Part shown: positions 1 through 6,001 of the stretch, in pieces
Layout of the letters: each line of letters starts with the position of its first letter
Numbering within the stretch: the stretch's first letter is position 1
Assembly (NCBI GenBank): GCA_045635885.1
Contig: JAZTWO010000014.1
Coordinates: 1-6,271 of the forward strand
DNA length: 6,271 nucleotides
Source of the DNA: RGIG4608 sp045635885
GTDB lineage: Bacteria > Bacillota > Clostridia > Oscillospirales > CAG-272
Reading direction: 5' to 3'
Made by a program: the position numbers and the translations under genes
Notes under the pieces: model-generated
What the model was told of the DNA's origin: nothing
Databases searched by the model: none
Seen by the model: only the letters and a program-made list of their open reading frames with translations

Positions 1-31
1 AAAACTGCGTCTTGCTACTCTGCACATAGAG

Positions 32-141
32 TTTTTGATAGCAAAATGGCTATAGTTTGTATTAGCAAATTACAGTTTTTCGAGCCGCCTGTTAAAATGG
101 CGAGAAAAACGTTATGTGTCAATTTATTGACACAATTTGCG
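32..141 (+). repeat. Structured intergenic repeat, copy A (three-way-junction fold)
   Basis: This segment matches 6150-6257 in the same orientation, 6118 bases away. The two align without gaps from 32 to 84, then differ by a 12-base length change, then match again through the stretch ending in CAATTTGCG. It can fold as a three-way junction. P1 is GCAAATT 65-71 with AATTTGC 134-140. P2 is GTTTTTC 75-81 with GAAAAAC 104-110, with a possible 4-bp extension CGCC 86-89/GGCG 99-102. P3 is a hairpin at 115-134 with a 9-bp stem and a TT loop. A small hairpin, ATAGC 38-42 with GCTAT 49-53, precedes it. The repeat is seen directly, whereas the fold and any function are inference. It could be a dispersed non-coding RNA, a REP/MITE-like element or a protein-binding DNA hairpin. 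The strand is given only to show relative orientation. Confidence 0.75.
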
Positions 142-155
142 TGGATTAATTTAAC
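127..155 (+). promoter_or_regulatory. Candidate promoter for the dehydrogenase gene
   Basis: A perfect -35 hexamer, TTGACA (127-132), is followed after 17 bases by TTTAAC (150-155), a 4/6 match to TATAAT. Transcription would start near 162 and leave a leader of about 100 bases before the ATG at 262. The -35 lies inside the right arm of the P3 hairpin of repeat copy A. The other copy lacks it, so it may be accidental. The -10 is weak and the spacer is AT-rich, so this is only a candidate. Confidence 0.3.
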
Positions 156-179
156 GCCCACGTTTAAAAGTTTTGCGGA

Positions 180-193
180 GCTTTTTCAAAAGC
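180..193. other. Short hairpin upstream of the dehydrogenase gene
   Basis: GCTTTT and AAAAGC form a 6-bp stem around a TC loop. A T-run begins four bases downstream of the stem (GACC, then six T), which makes it faintly terminator-like for transcription arriving from the left. It is weak on its own. No gene is seen upstream within the window to which it could belong. Confidence 0.3.
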
Positions 194-261
194 GACCTTT
201 TTTATCTTTGTAACTATTTGATAAATCACAATTTATGAAATAAAAATCTTGGAGAAAATAT

Positions 262-1212
262 ATGAAAATAGTATTTTTAGATGCACTTGCTTTGGGCGAG
301 GATATTGACCTTTCAAATTTTTGTGAACTTGGTGAGGTTGAAATTTATCCTTCAAGCACAATTAGCGAAATTAAAGAAAGAGTTGCAGATTGCGACGTTG
401 TTGTTACAAACAAATTAAAATTGAATAGAGAAACGCTTGCAGATGCTAAAAATCTCAAGCTTATTTGCGTTACTGCCACGGGCTTTGATAATATTGATAT
501 CGAGCATGCCAAAGAAAAGGGCATTGGAGTTTGCAACGTGGTTGGCTATTCAACCAACAATGTTACACAACTCACCGTTGGATTAGTTCTTCAATTGATT
601 AATAAGAGCAAGGAATATCAAAGAAGCGTTTCAAGTGGTTTTTATAGCGAATGTGGAGTTGCCAATATTCTTGCTCCCACTTATCACGAAATTAACGGAC
701 TTAAATGGGGTATTGTCGGTTTTGGAAATATTGGACGTTCGGTTGGCAAGGTGGCAGAAGCGCTTGGATGCGATGTCCTTGTGAATAAAAGGGAAGCTAT
801 TTTGGATTATACTTGCGTTGATATTGATACAATCTGCAGCGAATGTGACATCATCACACTCCATACTCCTCTCAATAATGGCACTCGTAATCTTATAAAT
901 GCAGATAGAATTAACAAAATGCGCAACGGTGTGATTTTGGTTAACGTTGCAAGGGGTGCGGTAACGGACGAGCTTGCTATTGCGAAGGCGATTAAATCGG
1001 GCAAGATTGGTGGATTTGCCTGCGACGTTTATTCCTGCGAGCCGTTTGGAAAGACCCATCCATTCTATGAGATAATGGATAGGGATAACGTTCTTTTAAC
1101 TCCTCATATGGCTTGGGGCTCATACGAAGCAAGGGTGAGACTTCTTGGCGAGGTTAAGGAGAATATCAAGGCATATTTTGACGGAAAACTGCGAAACAGA
1201 GTAGATATTTAA
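262..1212 (+). CDS. D-isomer-specific 2-hydroxyacid dehydrogenase
   Basis: This cytosolic oxidoreductase (316 residues) should interconvert a 2-keto acid and a D-2-hydroxy acid using a nicotinamide cofactor. The length is normal for the family. The N-terminal half of the substrate domain (about 1-100) is followed by a Rossmann cofactor domain (about 101-285), with the glycine-rich motif GFGNIG at 153-158. The catalytic triad is intact: Arg231 in NVARGAVTDE, Glu260 in DVYSCEP and His282 in TPHMAWGS. After the second Rossmann strand the sequence is VNKR (174-177), with no acidic residue at the usual NAD-selecting position and with basic residues instead. That suggests NADP(H) use, by inference. 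The exact substrate (glyoxylate/hydroxypyruvate, phosphoglycerate or a branched keto acid) cannot be read from the sequence; there is no C-terminal ACT domain as in longer SerA proteins. The start is supported by GGAGAA at 251-256, five bases before the ATG. The gene appears monocistronic, with a strong terminator after its stop. Confidence 0.93.
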   Translation: MKIVFLDALALGEDIDLSNFCELGEVEIYPSSTISEIKERVADCDVVVTNKLKLNRETLADAKNLKLICVTATGFDNIDIEHAKEKGIGVCNVVGYSTNNVTQLTVGLVLQLINKSKEYQRSVSSGFYSECGVANILAPTYHEINGLKWGIVGFGNIGRSVGKVAEALGCDVLVNKREAILDYTCVDIDTICSECDIITLHTPLNNGTRNLINADRINKMRNGVILVNVARGAVTDELAIAKAIKSGKIGGFACDVYSCEPFGKTHPFYEIMDRDNVLLTPHMAWGSYEARVRLLGEVKENIKAYFDGKLRNRVDI

Positions 1213-1214
1213 AC

Positions 1215-1252
1215 AAAATAGCGAGAGGGAATCCTCTCGCTATTTTTATTTT
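1215..1252 (+). terminator. Rho-independent terminator of the dehydrogenase gene
   Basis: A perfect 14-bp stem (1215-1228 with 1233-1246), with core GCGAGAGG/CCTCTCGC, encloses the tetraloop GAAT. The T-rich run TATTTTTATTTTG spans 1241-1253. It begins three bases after the dehydrogenase stop codon and separates that gene from the Fe-S operon. Confidence 0.93.
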
Positions 1253-1273
1253 GTCTTTTGTGTTAAAAAAATA

Positions 1274-1302
1274 TAGACAAATCGAATATTATATGATATA
1301 AT
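1274..1302 (+). promoter_or_regulatory. Sigma-70/SigA-type promoter of the Fe-S assembly operon
   Basis: The -35 is TAGACA (1274-1279) and the -10 is TATAAT (1297-1302), separated by the optimal 17 bases. A TG one base upstream of the -10 (1294-1295) gives an extended -10. A second TATAAT overlaps the region at 1302-1307. The predicted start near 1308-1311 leaves a leader of about 66-69 bases before the ATG at 1377. Its position just after a terminator and before four close genes fits an operon promoter. Confidence 0.72.
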
Positions 1303-1330
1303 ATAATGTCAAACTGTAAAACATTATTTT

Positions 1331-1351
1331 ATTAGTTAATAATTAGTTGAT
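1331..1351. promoter_or_regulatory. Tandem near-identical decamers in the operon leader, possible operator
   Basis: ATTAGTTAAT (1331-1340) and ATTAGTTGAT (1342-1351) are direct repeats spaced 11 bases apart, about one helical turn. They lie between the promoter and the Shine-Dalgarno site AAAGGAG (1365-1371). This spacing would suit a regulator binding one DNA face. The region is very AT-rich, so chance is a serious alternative and no known regulator motif is recognised. Confidence 0.25.
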
Positions 1352-1376
1352 ATATAAATTTTAGAAAGGAGCTAAA

Positions 1377-2102
1377 ATGCTTGAATTAAAGAATGTGTCT
1401 TACGTCGTTAAAGATGAAAACGGCGCAGACAAAGAAATTTTGAAAAATATTAATTTAACAATAGACGAGCGTTTTGTTGCTATCACCGGGCCTAATGGCG
1501 GTGGTAAGTCAACGCTTGCAAAAATTATAGCGGGCATTTATCAGCCCACAAGTGGTCAAATTCTTTTTGACGGTGAGGACATTACAAATATGTCCATAAC
1601 CGATAGAGCAAAAAAAGGAATTAGCTTTGCATTCCAACAGCCCGTTCGTTTTAAGGGACTTACTGTTAAAGATCTTATTACACTTGCGGCAGGCAAGCCC
1701 ATCAGTGTTGCGGAGGCGTGCAACTATCTTTCGGAGGTTGGACTTTGTGCAAGGGATTATATCAACCGTGAGGTTAACGCATCACTTTCGGGTGGTGAGC
1801 TTAAGAGAATTGAAATTGCTCTTATCATTGCTCGTTCAACAAAGCTTTCTGTGTTTGATGAGCCCGAGGCAGGAATCGACCTTTGGAGCTTTAATAACCT
1901 TATTAAAGTGTTTGAAAGAATGCACGAAAAAACACATGGTTCTATTCTTATCATCTCCCACCAAGAGAGAATTTTGAATATTGCCGATAGAATTATTGTT
2001 ATTGCCGACGGTGAAATCCGTGAAAGCGGAACAAAGGATGAGATTATGCCTTCTGTTCTTGGATCGGGTGCGCCTTGCTCGGTTTTAACTGAAAATATTT
2101 AA
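1377..2102 (+). CDS. sufC: Fe-S cluster assembly ATPase, SufC family (SmsC-type)
   Basis: This cytosolic ABC ATPase (241 residues) should power Fe-S cluster assembly on its SufB-like partner. All nucleotide-binding motifs are present: Walker A GPNGGGKST (38-46), Q-loop FQQP (86-89), ABC signature LSGGE (137-141), Walker B ending in Asp161-Glu162 (SVFDEPEAGID, 158-168) and the H-loop histidine His195. There are no membrane segments, and the next gene encodes a SufB/SufD-fold protein rather than a permease, which points to SufC and away from a transporter. Classic SufC usually has DSGLD after the Walker B glutamate. Here it is PEAGID, which I associate with the shortened two-gene SUF-like minimal system (SMS) of anaerobes and archaea. 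A Shine-Dalgarno site AAAGGAG at 1365-1371 sets the start. No cysteine desulfurase or SufU is adjacent, so sulfur must come from elsewhere in the cell. Confidence 0.92.
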   Translation: MLELKNVSYVVKDENGADKEILKNINLTIDERFVAITGPNGGGKSTLAKIIAGIYQPTSGQILFDGEDITNMSITDRAKKGISFAFQQPVRFKGLTVKDLITLAAGKPISVAEACNYLSEVGLCARDYINREVNASLSGGELKRIEIALIIARSTKLSVFDEPEAGIDLWSFNNLIKVFERMHEKTHGSILIISHQERILNIADRIIVIADGEIRESGTKDEIMPSVLGSGAPCSVLTENI

Positions 2103-2112
2103 GGGGGCGGCT

Positions 2113-3030
2113 ATGGATCAGATTAAAAAGAATTTACTTATGCAGGTAGCCGACCTTCACACAGTTCCTGAGGGAGCTTATAACATTCGTGAAAACGGTG
2201 CGGCGGCAGGAAGAAAAACAACTGCCAATATTGATATTGTTTCTAAAGAGGACAAGCCCGGCATTGACATTATCGTTAAGGCAGGCACTAAAAACGAGAG
2301 TATCCACATTCCTGTAATTATCAGTGAAAGTGGACTTAAGGATATGGTTTACAATGATTTCTATATTGGCGAGGGTGCGGACGTTACCATTATCGCAGGT
2401 TGTGGTATTCACAACTGTGGCGATCAGGATTCTGCTCACGACGGTATTCACTCATTCCACGTTGGCAAGGACGCACGAGTTAGATACGTTGAGCGTCATT
2501 ATGGTGAAGAAGAGGGAACCGGTGAAAACATTATGAATCCCACAACCATTATCGAAATTGATGAGGGTGGATATCTTGAAATGGAAACCACTCAAATTAA
2601 GGGCATTGACTCCACTATTCGCAACACAGAGGCGATTGTTGGAAAGGGCGCAACTCTTATCGTTAAAGAAAAGATTATGACGCACGGAAAGCAACACGCA
2701 GAAACCGTGTTTAATGTGGACCTTAACGGAGAGGGCTCAAGCACAAACGTTATTTCTCGTTCCGTTGCAAAGGATAACTCTACGCAAACGTTTTTATCTA
2801 AAATCAACGGAAATAGCGAGTGCTACGGTCACACCGAGTGTGATGCCATTATTATGGATAATGCAAGTGTTCGTGCTATTCCTGAAATTACCGCAAACGA
2901 CATTAATGCTTCTCTTATTCACGAGGCGGCAATTGGCAAAATTGCGGGCGAGCAGTTAATCAAGCTTATGACTCTCGGTCTTACCGAACAGGAAGCTGAA
3001 GAGCAGATTGTTAACGGATTTTTGAAATAA
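2113..3030 (+). CDS. sufB: SufB/SufD-family Fe-S cluster scaffold (short, SmsB-type)
   Basis: This protein (305 residues) is much shorter than E. coli SufB (about 495) or SufD (about 420). It consists mostly of the beta-helix core plus the C-terminal region that docks SufC. It should build or hold nascent Fe-S clusters in the cytosol, probably as a homodimer with two SufC subunits, because no second SufB/D gene is present. The C-terminal block is diagnostic: TECDAII places Cys243 where SufB has its essential cysteine, and LIHEAAIGKI places His270-Glu271 where SufD has its key histidine and SufB a glutamate. One chain therefore seems to carry residues that are split between two proteins in E. 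coli; this alignment is from memory. A second Cys/His-rich patch lies at 97-116 (Cys97, His100, Cys102, His109, His113, His116). The start is 10 bases after the sufC stop, with the purine-rich site AAGGGGGCGG at 2101-2110, so translation is probably coupled. Confidence 0.88.
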   Translation: MDQIKKNLLMQVADLHTVPEGAYNIRENGAAAGRKTTANIDIVSKEDKPGIDIIVKAGTKNESIHIPVIISESGLKDMVYNDFYIGEGADVTIIAGCGIHNCGDQDSAHDGIHSFHVGKDARVRYVERHYGEEEGTGENIMNPTTIIEIDEGGYLEMETTQIKGIDSTIRNTEAIVGKGATLIVKEKIMTHGKQHAETVFNVDLNGEGSSTNVISRSVAKDNSTQTFLSKINGNSECYGHTECDAIIMDNASVRAIPEITANDINASLIHEAAIGKIAGEQLIKLMTLGLTEQEAEEQIVNGFLK

Positions 3031-3036
3031 TAATAT
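3008..3036 (+). promoter_or_regulatory. Candidate internal promoter for the pfp gene
   Basis: TTGTTA (3008-3013) and TAATAT (3031-3036) are each 4/6 matches to consensus and are separated by 17 bases. The predicted start, around 3043, falls inside the palindrome at 3041-3064. The -35 lies within the end of the scaffold gene. Such matches are frequent in AT-rich DNA, so support comes mainly from the position relative to the palindrome. Confidence 0.3.
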
Positions 3037-3040
3037 TCTA

Positions 3041-3064
3041 ACGGGCGATTAATTAATCGCCCGT
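3041..3064. promoter_or_regulatory. Perfect 24-bp palindrome in the sufB-pfp spacer
   Basis: ACGGGCGATT (3041-3050) and AATCGCCCGT (3055-3064) are exact reverse complements around AATT, which is itself a palindrome. In RNA it gives a 10-bp stem with an AATT loop. There is no T-run after it (ATTCATCA follows), so it is not a normal terminator. It ends 12 bases before the Shine-Dalgarno GAAAGGTGAT (3077-3086) of pfp. It could be an operator, an mRNA-stabilising or processing hairpin that sets different levels for the two halves of the operon, or a weak attenuator. Confidence 0.6.
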
Positions 3065-3092
3065 ATTCATCAAAAAGAAAGGTGATATTTAT

Positions 3093-4331
3093 ATGTCAAA
3101 GCTTATCGGTAATGCAATCGTTGGACAAAGTGGAGGACCTACTGCGGCAATAAACGCAACGTTGGCAGGTGTTATCCGTGGCGTTCTTGAAAATGTTCAT
3201 AACGGTTCAATAAACGTTCTTTACGGAATGAAAAACGGAGTTGAGGGACTTTTGAGAGAGGATATTGTTAATCTTTCTGAATTTTTTGCAGATTCTAAAA
3301 AGATAGATATTCTTGAGCAAACTCCTGCGGCGGCTCTTGGCTCTTGCAGAAAGAAATTGCCTAAAATTGACGAGGGTAGAGAAACCTATGAAAAGTTAAT
3401 AGAAATTTTTAAGAAATATGATATAAGATATTTTTTCTATATCGGCGGAAATGATTCAATGGATACGGTTGCCAAGCTTTCTGAATACACAAAAGAGTGC
3501 GACTATGAAATGAGAGTTATCGGTGTTCCCAAAACTATTGATAATGACCTTGTTGGAACTGACCACACACCCGGCTTTGCTTCTGCGGCAAAATATATTG
3601 CAACAACAATGACAGAAATTATCCGTGATTGTGCAGTTTATACCACAAAAGCGGTGACCGTTGTTGAGATTATGGGACGTGATGCAGGTTGGCTTACTGC
3701 TTCTGCAGGAATTCCTAAGGCATTTGGAGGTGAGGTTGCAGACCTTATCTACTTGCCCGAGCGAGCATTTAATAAAGAAGAATTCTTTGCCGATTTGAAG
3801 GCGATCCTTCAGGTTAAACCCAATGTTGTTGTTGCGGTAAGCGAAGGAATTAGATTTGCCGATGGCACTTATGTTTGTGAGGGCTTTGGCATTGCTTCAA
3901 CCGACGTTTTCGGTCACAAACAGCTTTCGGGAACAGGCAAAGCGCTCGAAATTGCAATTAAGAATGAATTTGGTTGCAAGGTGCGTTCAATTGAACTCAA
4001 TCTTCCTCAAAGATGCGCTTCACATCTCGCATCTAAAACCGACATTGAAGAAAGCGTGCGTGTTGGACGTGCGGCGGCAAAGGCGGCAAGTGAGGGTGTA
4101 AGCCGTCAGATGATGACAATTGAAAGAGTAAGTACTGTACCTTATTGCGTTGAAATTTCTCACCGTGACGTGAGTGAAATTGCAAATAAAGTTAAGCACG
4201 TTAATGACGAATACATAAATAAAAGAGGAAATTCCGTAACCGACGAGTGCGCTCGTTACCTCTTGCCACTTATTCAGGGTGAGCTTGATGTGAAATATGA
4301 AAACGGAATTCCAAAGCATATAATAATATAA
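3093..4331 (+). CDS. pfp: Pyrophosphate-type 6-phosphofructokinase
   Basis: This cytosolic glycolytic enzyme (412 residues) should phosphorylate fructose 6-phosphate to fructose 1,6-bisphosphate. The phosphate donor is predicted to be pyrophosphate, which makes the step reversible and saves ATP. Family signs are GQSGGPTAAIN at 11-21 (phosphate-binding loop), GGNDSMDT at 118-125, PKTIDND at 146-152 with Asp150 as probable catalytic base, and MGRDAGW at 194-200. Two residues decide the donor. Asp121 replaces the glycine of the ATP enzymes' GGDGS motif, and Lys147 replaces the glycine in PGTIDND. Both are marks of PPi-dependent enzymes. The more usual GGDD is GGND here, with Asn120. The length suits the PPi clade of about 400 residues rather than the 320-residue ATP type. 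The start is set by GAAAGGTGAT at 3077-3086. The stop TAA shares its last base with the ATG of the next gene. Confidence 0.93.
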   Translation: MSKLIGNAIVGQSGGPTAAINATLAGVIRGVLENVHNGSINVLYGMKNGVEGLLREDIVNLSEFFADSKKIDILEQTPAAALGSCRKKLPKIDEGRETYEKLIEIFKKYDIRYFFYIGGNDSMDTVAKLSEYTKECDYEMRVIGVPKTIDNDLVGTDHTPGFASAAKYIATTMTEIIRDCAVYTTKAVTVVEIMGRDAGWLTASAGIPKAFGGEVADLIYLPERAFNKEEFFADLKAILQVKPNVVVAVSEGIRFADGTYVCEGFGIASTDVFGHKQLSGTGKALEIAIKNEFGCKVRSIELNLPQRCASHLASKTDIEESVRVGRAAAKAASEGVSRQMMTIERVSTVPYCVEISHRDVSEIANKVKHVNDEYINKRGNSVTDECARYLLPLIQGELDVKYENGIPKHIII

Positions 4332-5737
4332 TGGATAGAGAAAGTATAAGAAAAGAATTGAGGTGTACTATACATCCTCTTAATTCATTGAAGACCTATA
4401 AATATACTGTAATTTGTTCGAATTTTAATGGGAAGTGGATACTTTCCAAGCACAAGAATCGCAATACATGGGAAACGCAGGGCGGTCATATTGAACAAGG
4501 CGAAACACCGCTTGAGGCAGCCAAAAGAGAACTTTTTGAAGAAAGCGGAATTGTTGATGCTGATGTTTATCCGGTTTGTGATTATAACGGCTATAACTCA
4601 AAAAGCAATGCAAACGGAATGGTTTTTTTAGCGATAGTTCGTTCATTGGGAGAATTACCGGAAAGCGAGATGAAGGAAATTGCGCTTTTTCAAGAGTTAC
4701 CGCAGGAACTCACTTATCCACTGACTTCTCCGGTGCTTTATGCAGAAGCGGGGAAGCTTTTGGCAAAAAAGCAAAAGGGAAGAAAACAAACCGATGTGAA
4801 TCCTTTTGAAAATAGTGATAGTAACAAAAGATACTATACATACGACTATTTTTTGAAGAAAACTTACGGTGGCAAATGTGCCAAAATTCCGCTTGACGCA
4901 GGGTTTTCTTGTCCCAATATGGACGGAAAATGTGGGCACGGTGGCTGTGTTTATTGCTCATCTCGAGGAAGTGGGGATTTTGCCGAAAGTGCAACGCTTT
5001 CTATCGCAGAGCAATTTGAATTAACTCGTTCTAAGCTCTCTTCAAAATGGAGCACCGAGCGTACTATTCCTTATTTTCAAGCACGTACAAACACTTATGC
5101 GCCGCTTGAAAAAATCAAGGAAAAGTTTGAACAGGCGCTTACTTGCGATGGTGTTGTTGCAATGAACGTTGCAACAAGAGCCGATTGTTTGCCCGATGAT
5201 ATCGTGGAATACCTTGCAGAGCTTGGCAATAGGGTTGATCTGACAATCGAACTTGGCTTGCAGACCGTTCATGACGATATTGCGGAGCTTATAAACCGTG
5301 GTCATACTTATGAGAAGTTTGTTGAAGGATATAAAAAATTGCGCAAAGCAAATTCCAAAATTCGCATTTGCGTGCATATTATTTTTGGACTTCCCAATGA
5401 AACCGACGAGATGATGCTCGAAACCGCTAAGGTGGTGGGTGCGCTCCGTCCCGATATGGTGAAAATCCATCTTTTGCACGTTATAAAGGGAACAGTACTT
5501 GCCAAATGGTACGAAAGTGGGGAATATACTCCTCTTGAACGTGAGCATTATATTGAACTTGTTGCCAATGCATTGCAGTATTTTCATAAAGATACGGTCA
5601 TTGCTCGTCTTACGGGAGATGGAATGGCTGACGAGCTTTTAGCACCCGATTGGTCTCGCAAAAAGGTTGCGGTTATCAATGATATTGACAAGTTTTTGTT
5701 TGAAAATGATATGTGGCAGGGGAAATTATTTAAATAA
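4331..5737 (+). CDS. Nudix hydrolase fused to a TIGR01212/YtqA-YhcC-type radical SAM protein
   Basis: This is a two-domain protein of 468 residues. Residues about 1-145 are a Nudix hydrolase domain with a perfect Nudix box from Gly52 to Ile74 (G-x5-E-x7-REUxEExGU, with the metal-binding glutamates of RELFEESG). It should cleave a nucleoside-diphosphate-type substrate, identity unknown. A charged linker (about 145-166) joins a radical SAM domain starting near RYYTYDYFLKKTYG (167-180). The cluster cysteines are spaced C-x11-C-x2-C: Cys194, Cys206 and Cys209, with Tyr208 before the last. An extra cysteine, Cys201, lies between them. The strand ELGLQT (307-312) and the C-terminal block IHLLHVIKGT (379-388) are typical of the TIGR01212 family. 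B. subtilis YtqA of this family has been linked to the wobble-uridine mnm5s2U tRNA pathway (my recollection); the role here is unproven. No methionine lies near the domain junction, so a separate start there is unlikely. Its ATG overlaps the pfp stop (TAATG) with only a weak Shine-Dalgarno, suggesting coupled translation. Confidence 0.92.
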   Translation: MDRESIRKELRCTIHPLNSLKTYKYTVICSNFNGKWILSKHKNRNTWETQGGHIEQGETPLEAAKRELFEESGIVDADVYPVCDYNGYNSKSNANGMVFLAIVRSLGELPESEMKEIALFQELPQELTYPLTSPVLYAEAGKLLAKKQKGRKQTDVNPFENSDSNKRYYTYDYFLKKTYGGKCAKIPLDAGFSCPNMDGKCGHGGCVYCSSRGSGDFAESATLSIAEQFELTRSKLSSKWSTERTIPYFQARTNTYAPLEKIKEKFEQALTCDGVVAMNVATRADCLPDDIVEYLAELGNRVDLTIELGLQTVHDDIAELINRGHTYEKFVEGYKKLRKANSKIRICVHIIFGLPNETDEMMLETAKVVGALRPDMVKIHLLHVIKGTVLAKWYESGEYTPLEREHYIELVANALQYFHKDTVIARLTGDGMADELLAPDWSRKKVAVINDIDKFLFENDMWQGKLFK

Positions 5738-5744
5738 TTTTATT

Positions 5745-5770
5745 AAAAGGCAGAGTTTTTCTGCCTTTTT
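5745..5770. terminator. Rho-independent terminator of the Fe-S/pfp/radical SAM unit
   Basis: AAAAGGCAG (5745-5753) pairs with CTGCCTTTT (5761-5769) in a 9-bp stem around the loop AGTTTTT, followed by a T-run. It starts eight bases after the stop codon of the fusion gene. The A-run on the left also makes it plausible as a terminator in the opposite direction. Confidence 0.92.
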
Positions 5771-5848
5771 GTGTTAATTAAATATACAAAGTGTTGGAAA
5801 TATGATTTGTTTGTGGTTACAAACCTGAATAGAATTAAATAAGCATTT

Positions 5849-5879
5849 AGGGGCGCTCGTGCGAGCGCTCCTTTTGTTT
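5849..5879 (+). terminator. Terminator-like GC-rich hairpin
   Basis: An 11-bp stem with one G-T wobble (5849-5859 with 5862-5872) has the core CGCTCG/CGAGCG and a 2-base TG loop, probably opened to 4 bases in practice. It is followed by TTTGTTTT. It has the form of an intrinsic terminator but sits 80 bases beyond a good one, with no gene between. It may instead be one unit of the palindromic repeats in this spacer or a back-up terminator. Confidence 0.5.
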
Positions 5880-5945
5880 TGAGGCGCTTCAAATTTTGAT
5901 TTGTAGAGATGTTAGTTGACGTTAAGATCGCCTGCGCGGCGAGCG

Positions 5946-5964
5946 CCACTTTTGAAAAAAGTGG
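5946..5964. other. Hairpin CCACTTTT-GAA-AAAAGTGG
   Basis: This is a perfect 8-bp inverted repeat with a 3-base loop, directly after the GC-rich patch GCGGCGAGCG. The upstream GGCGCT (5883-5888) can also pair with AGCGCC (5942-5947), so alternative pairings exist. No gene or T-run is associated with it. Confidence 0.5.
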
Positions 5965-6001
5965 ACACAACAATCGCGTGGGTTTGTGCTGAGTCGTCGT
6001 A

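Noticed and set aside
631..1059. Minus-strand open frame of 142 codons inside the dehydrogenase gene
   Set aside because: The + strand frame carries all family motifs and a Shine-Dalgarno, and the antisense frame has no recognisable domain. It is a shadow.
3041..3064. Intrinsic terminator between the scaffold gene and pfp
   Set aside because: The stem is good but is followed by ATTCATCA rather than a T-run, so efficient termination is unlikely. It is recorded as a palindrome of unknown role.
4805..4860. Frameshift or assembly join between a separate Nudix gene and a radical SAM gene
   Set aside because: The frame is open throughout, the linker is normal low-complexity charged sequence, and no stop, Shine-Dalgarno or start codon is positioned for a separate second gene.
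5042..5587. Minus-strand open frame of 181 codons inside the radical SAM domain
   Set aside because: It lies opposite a region with clear radical SAM family motifs, and its own product has no recognisable fold.
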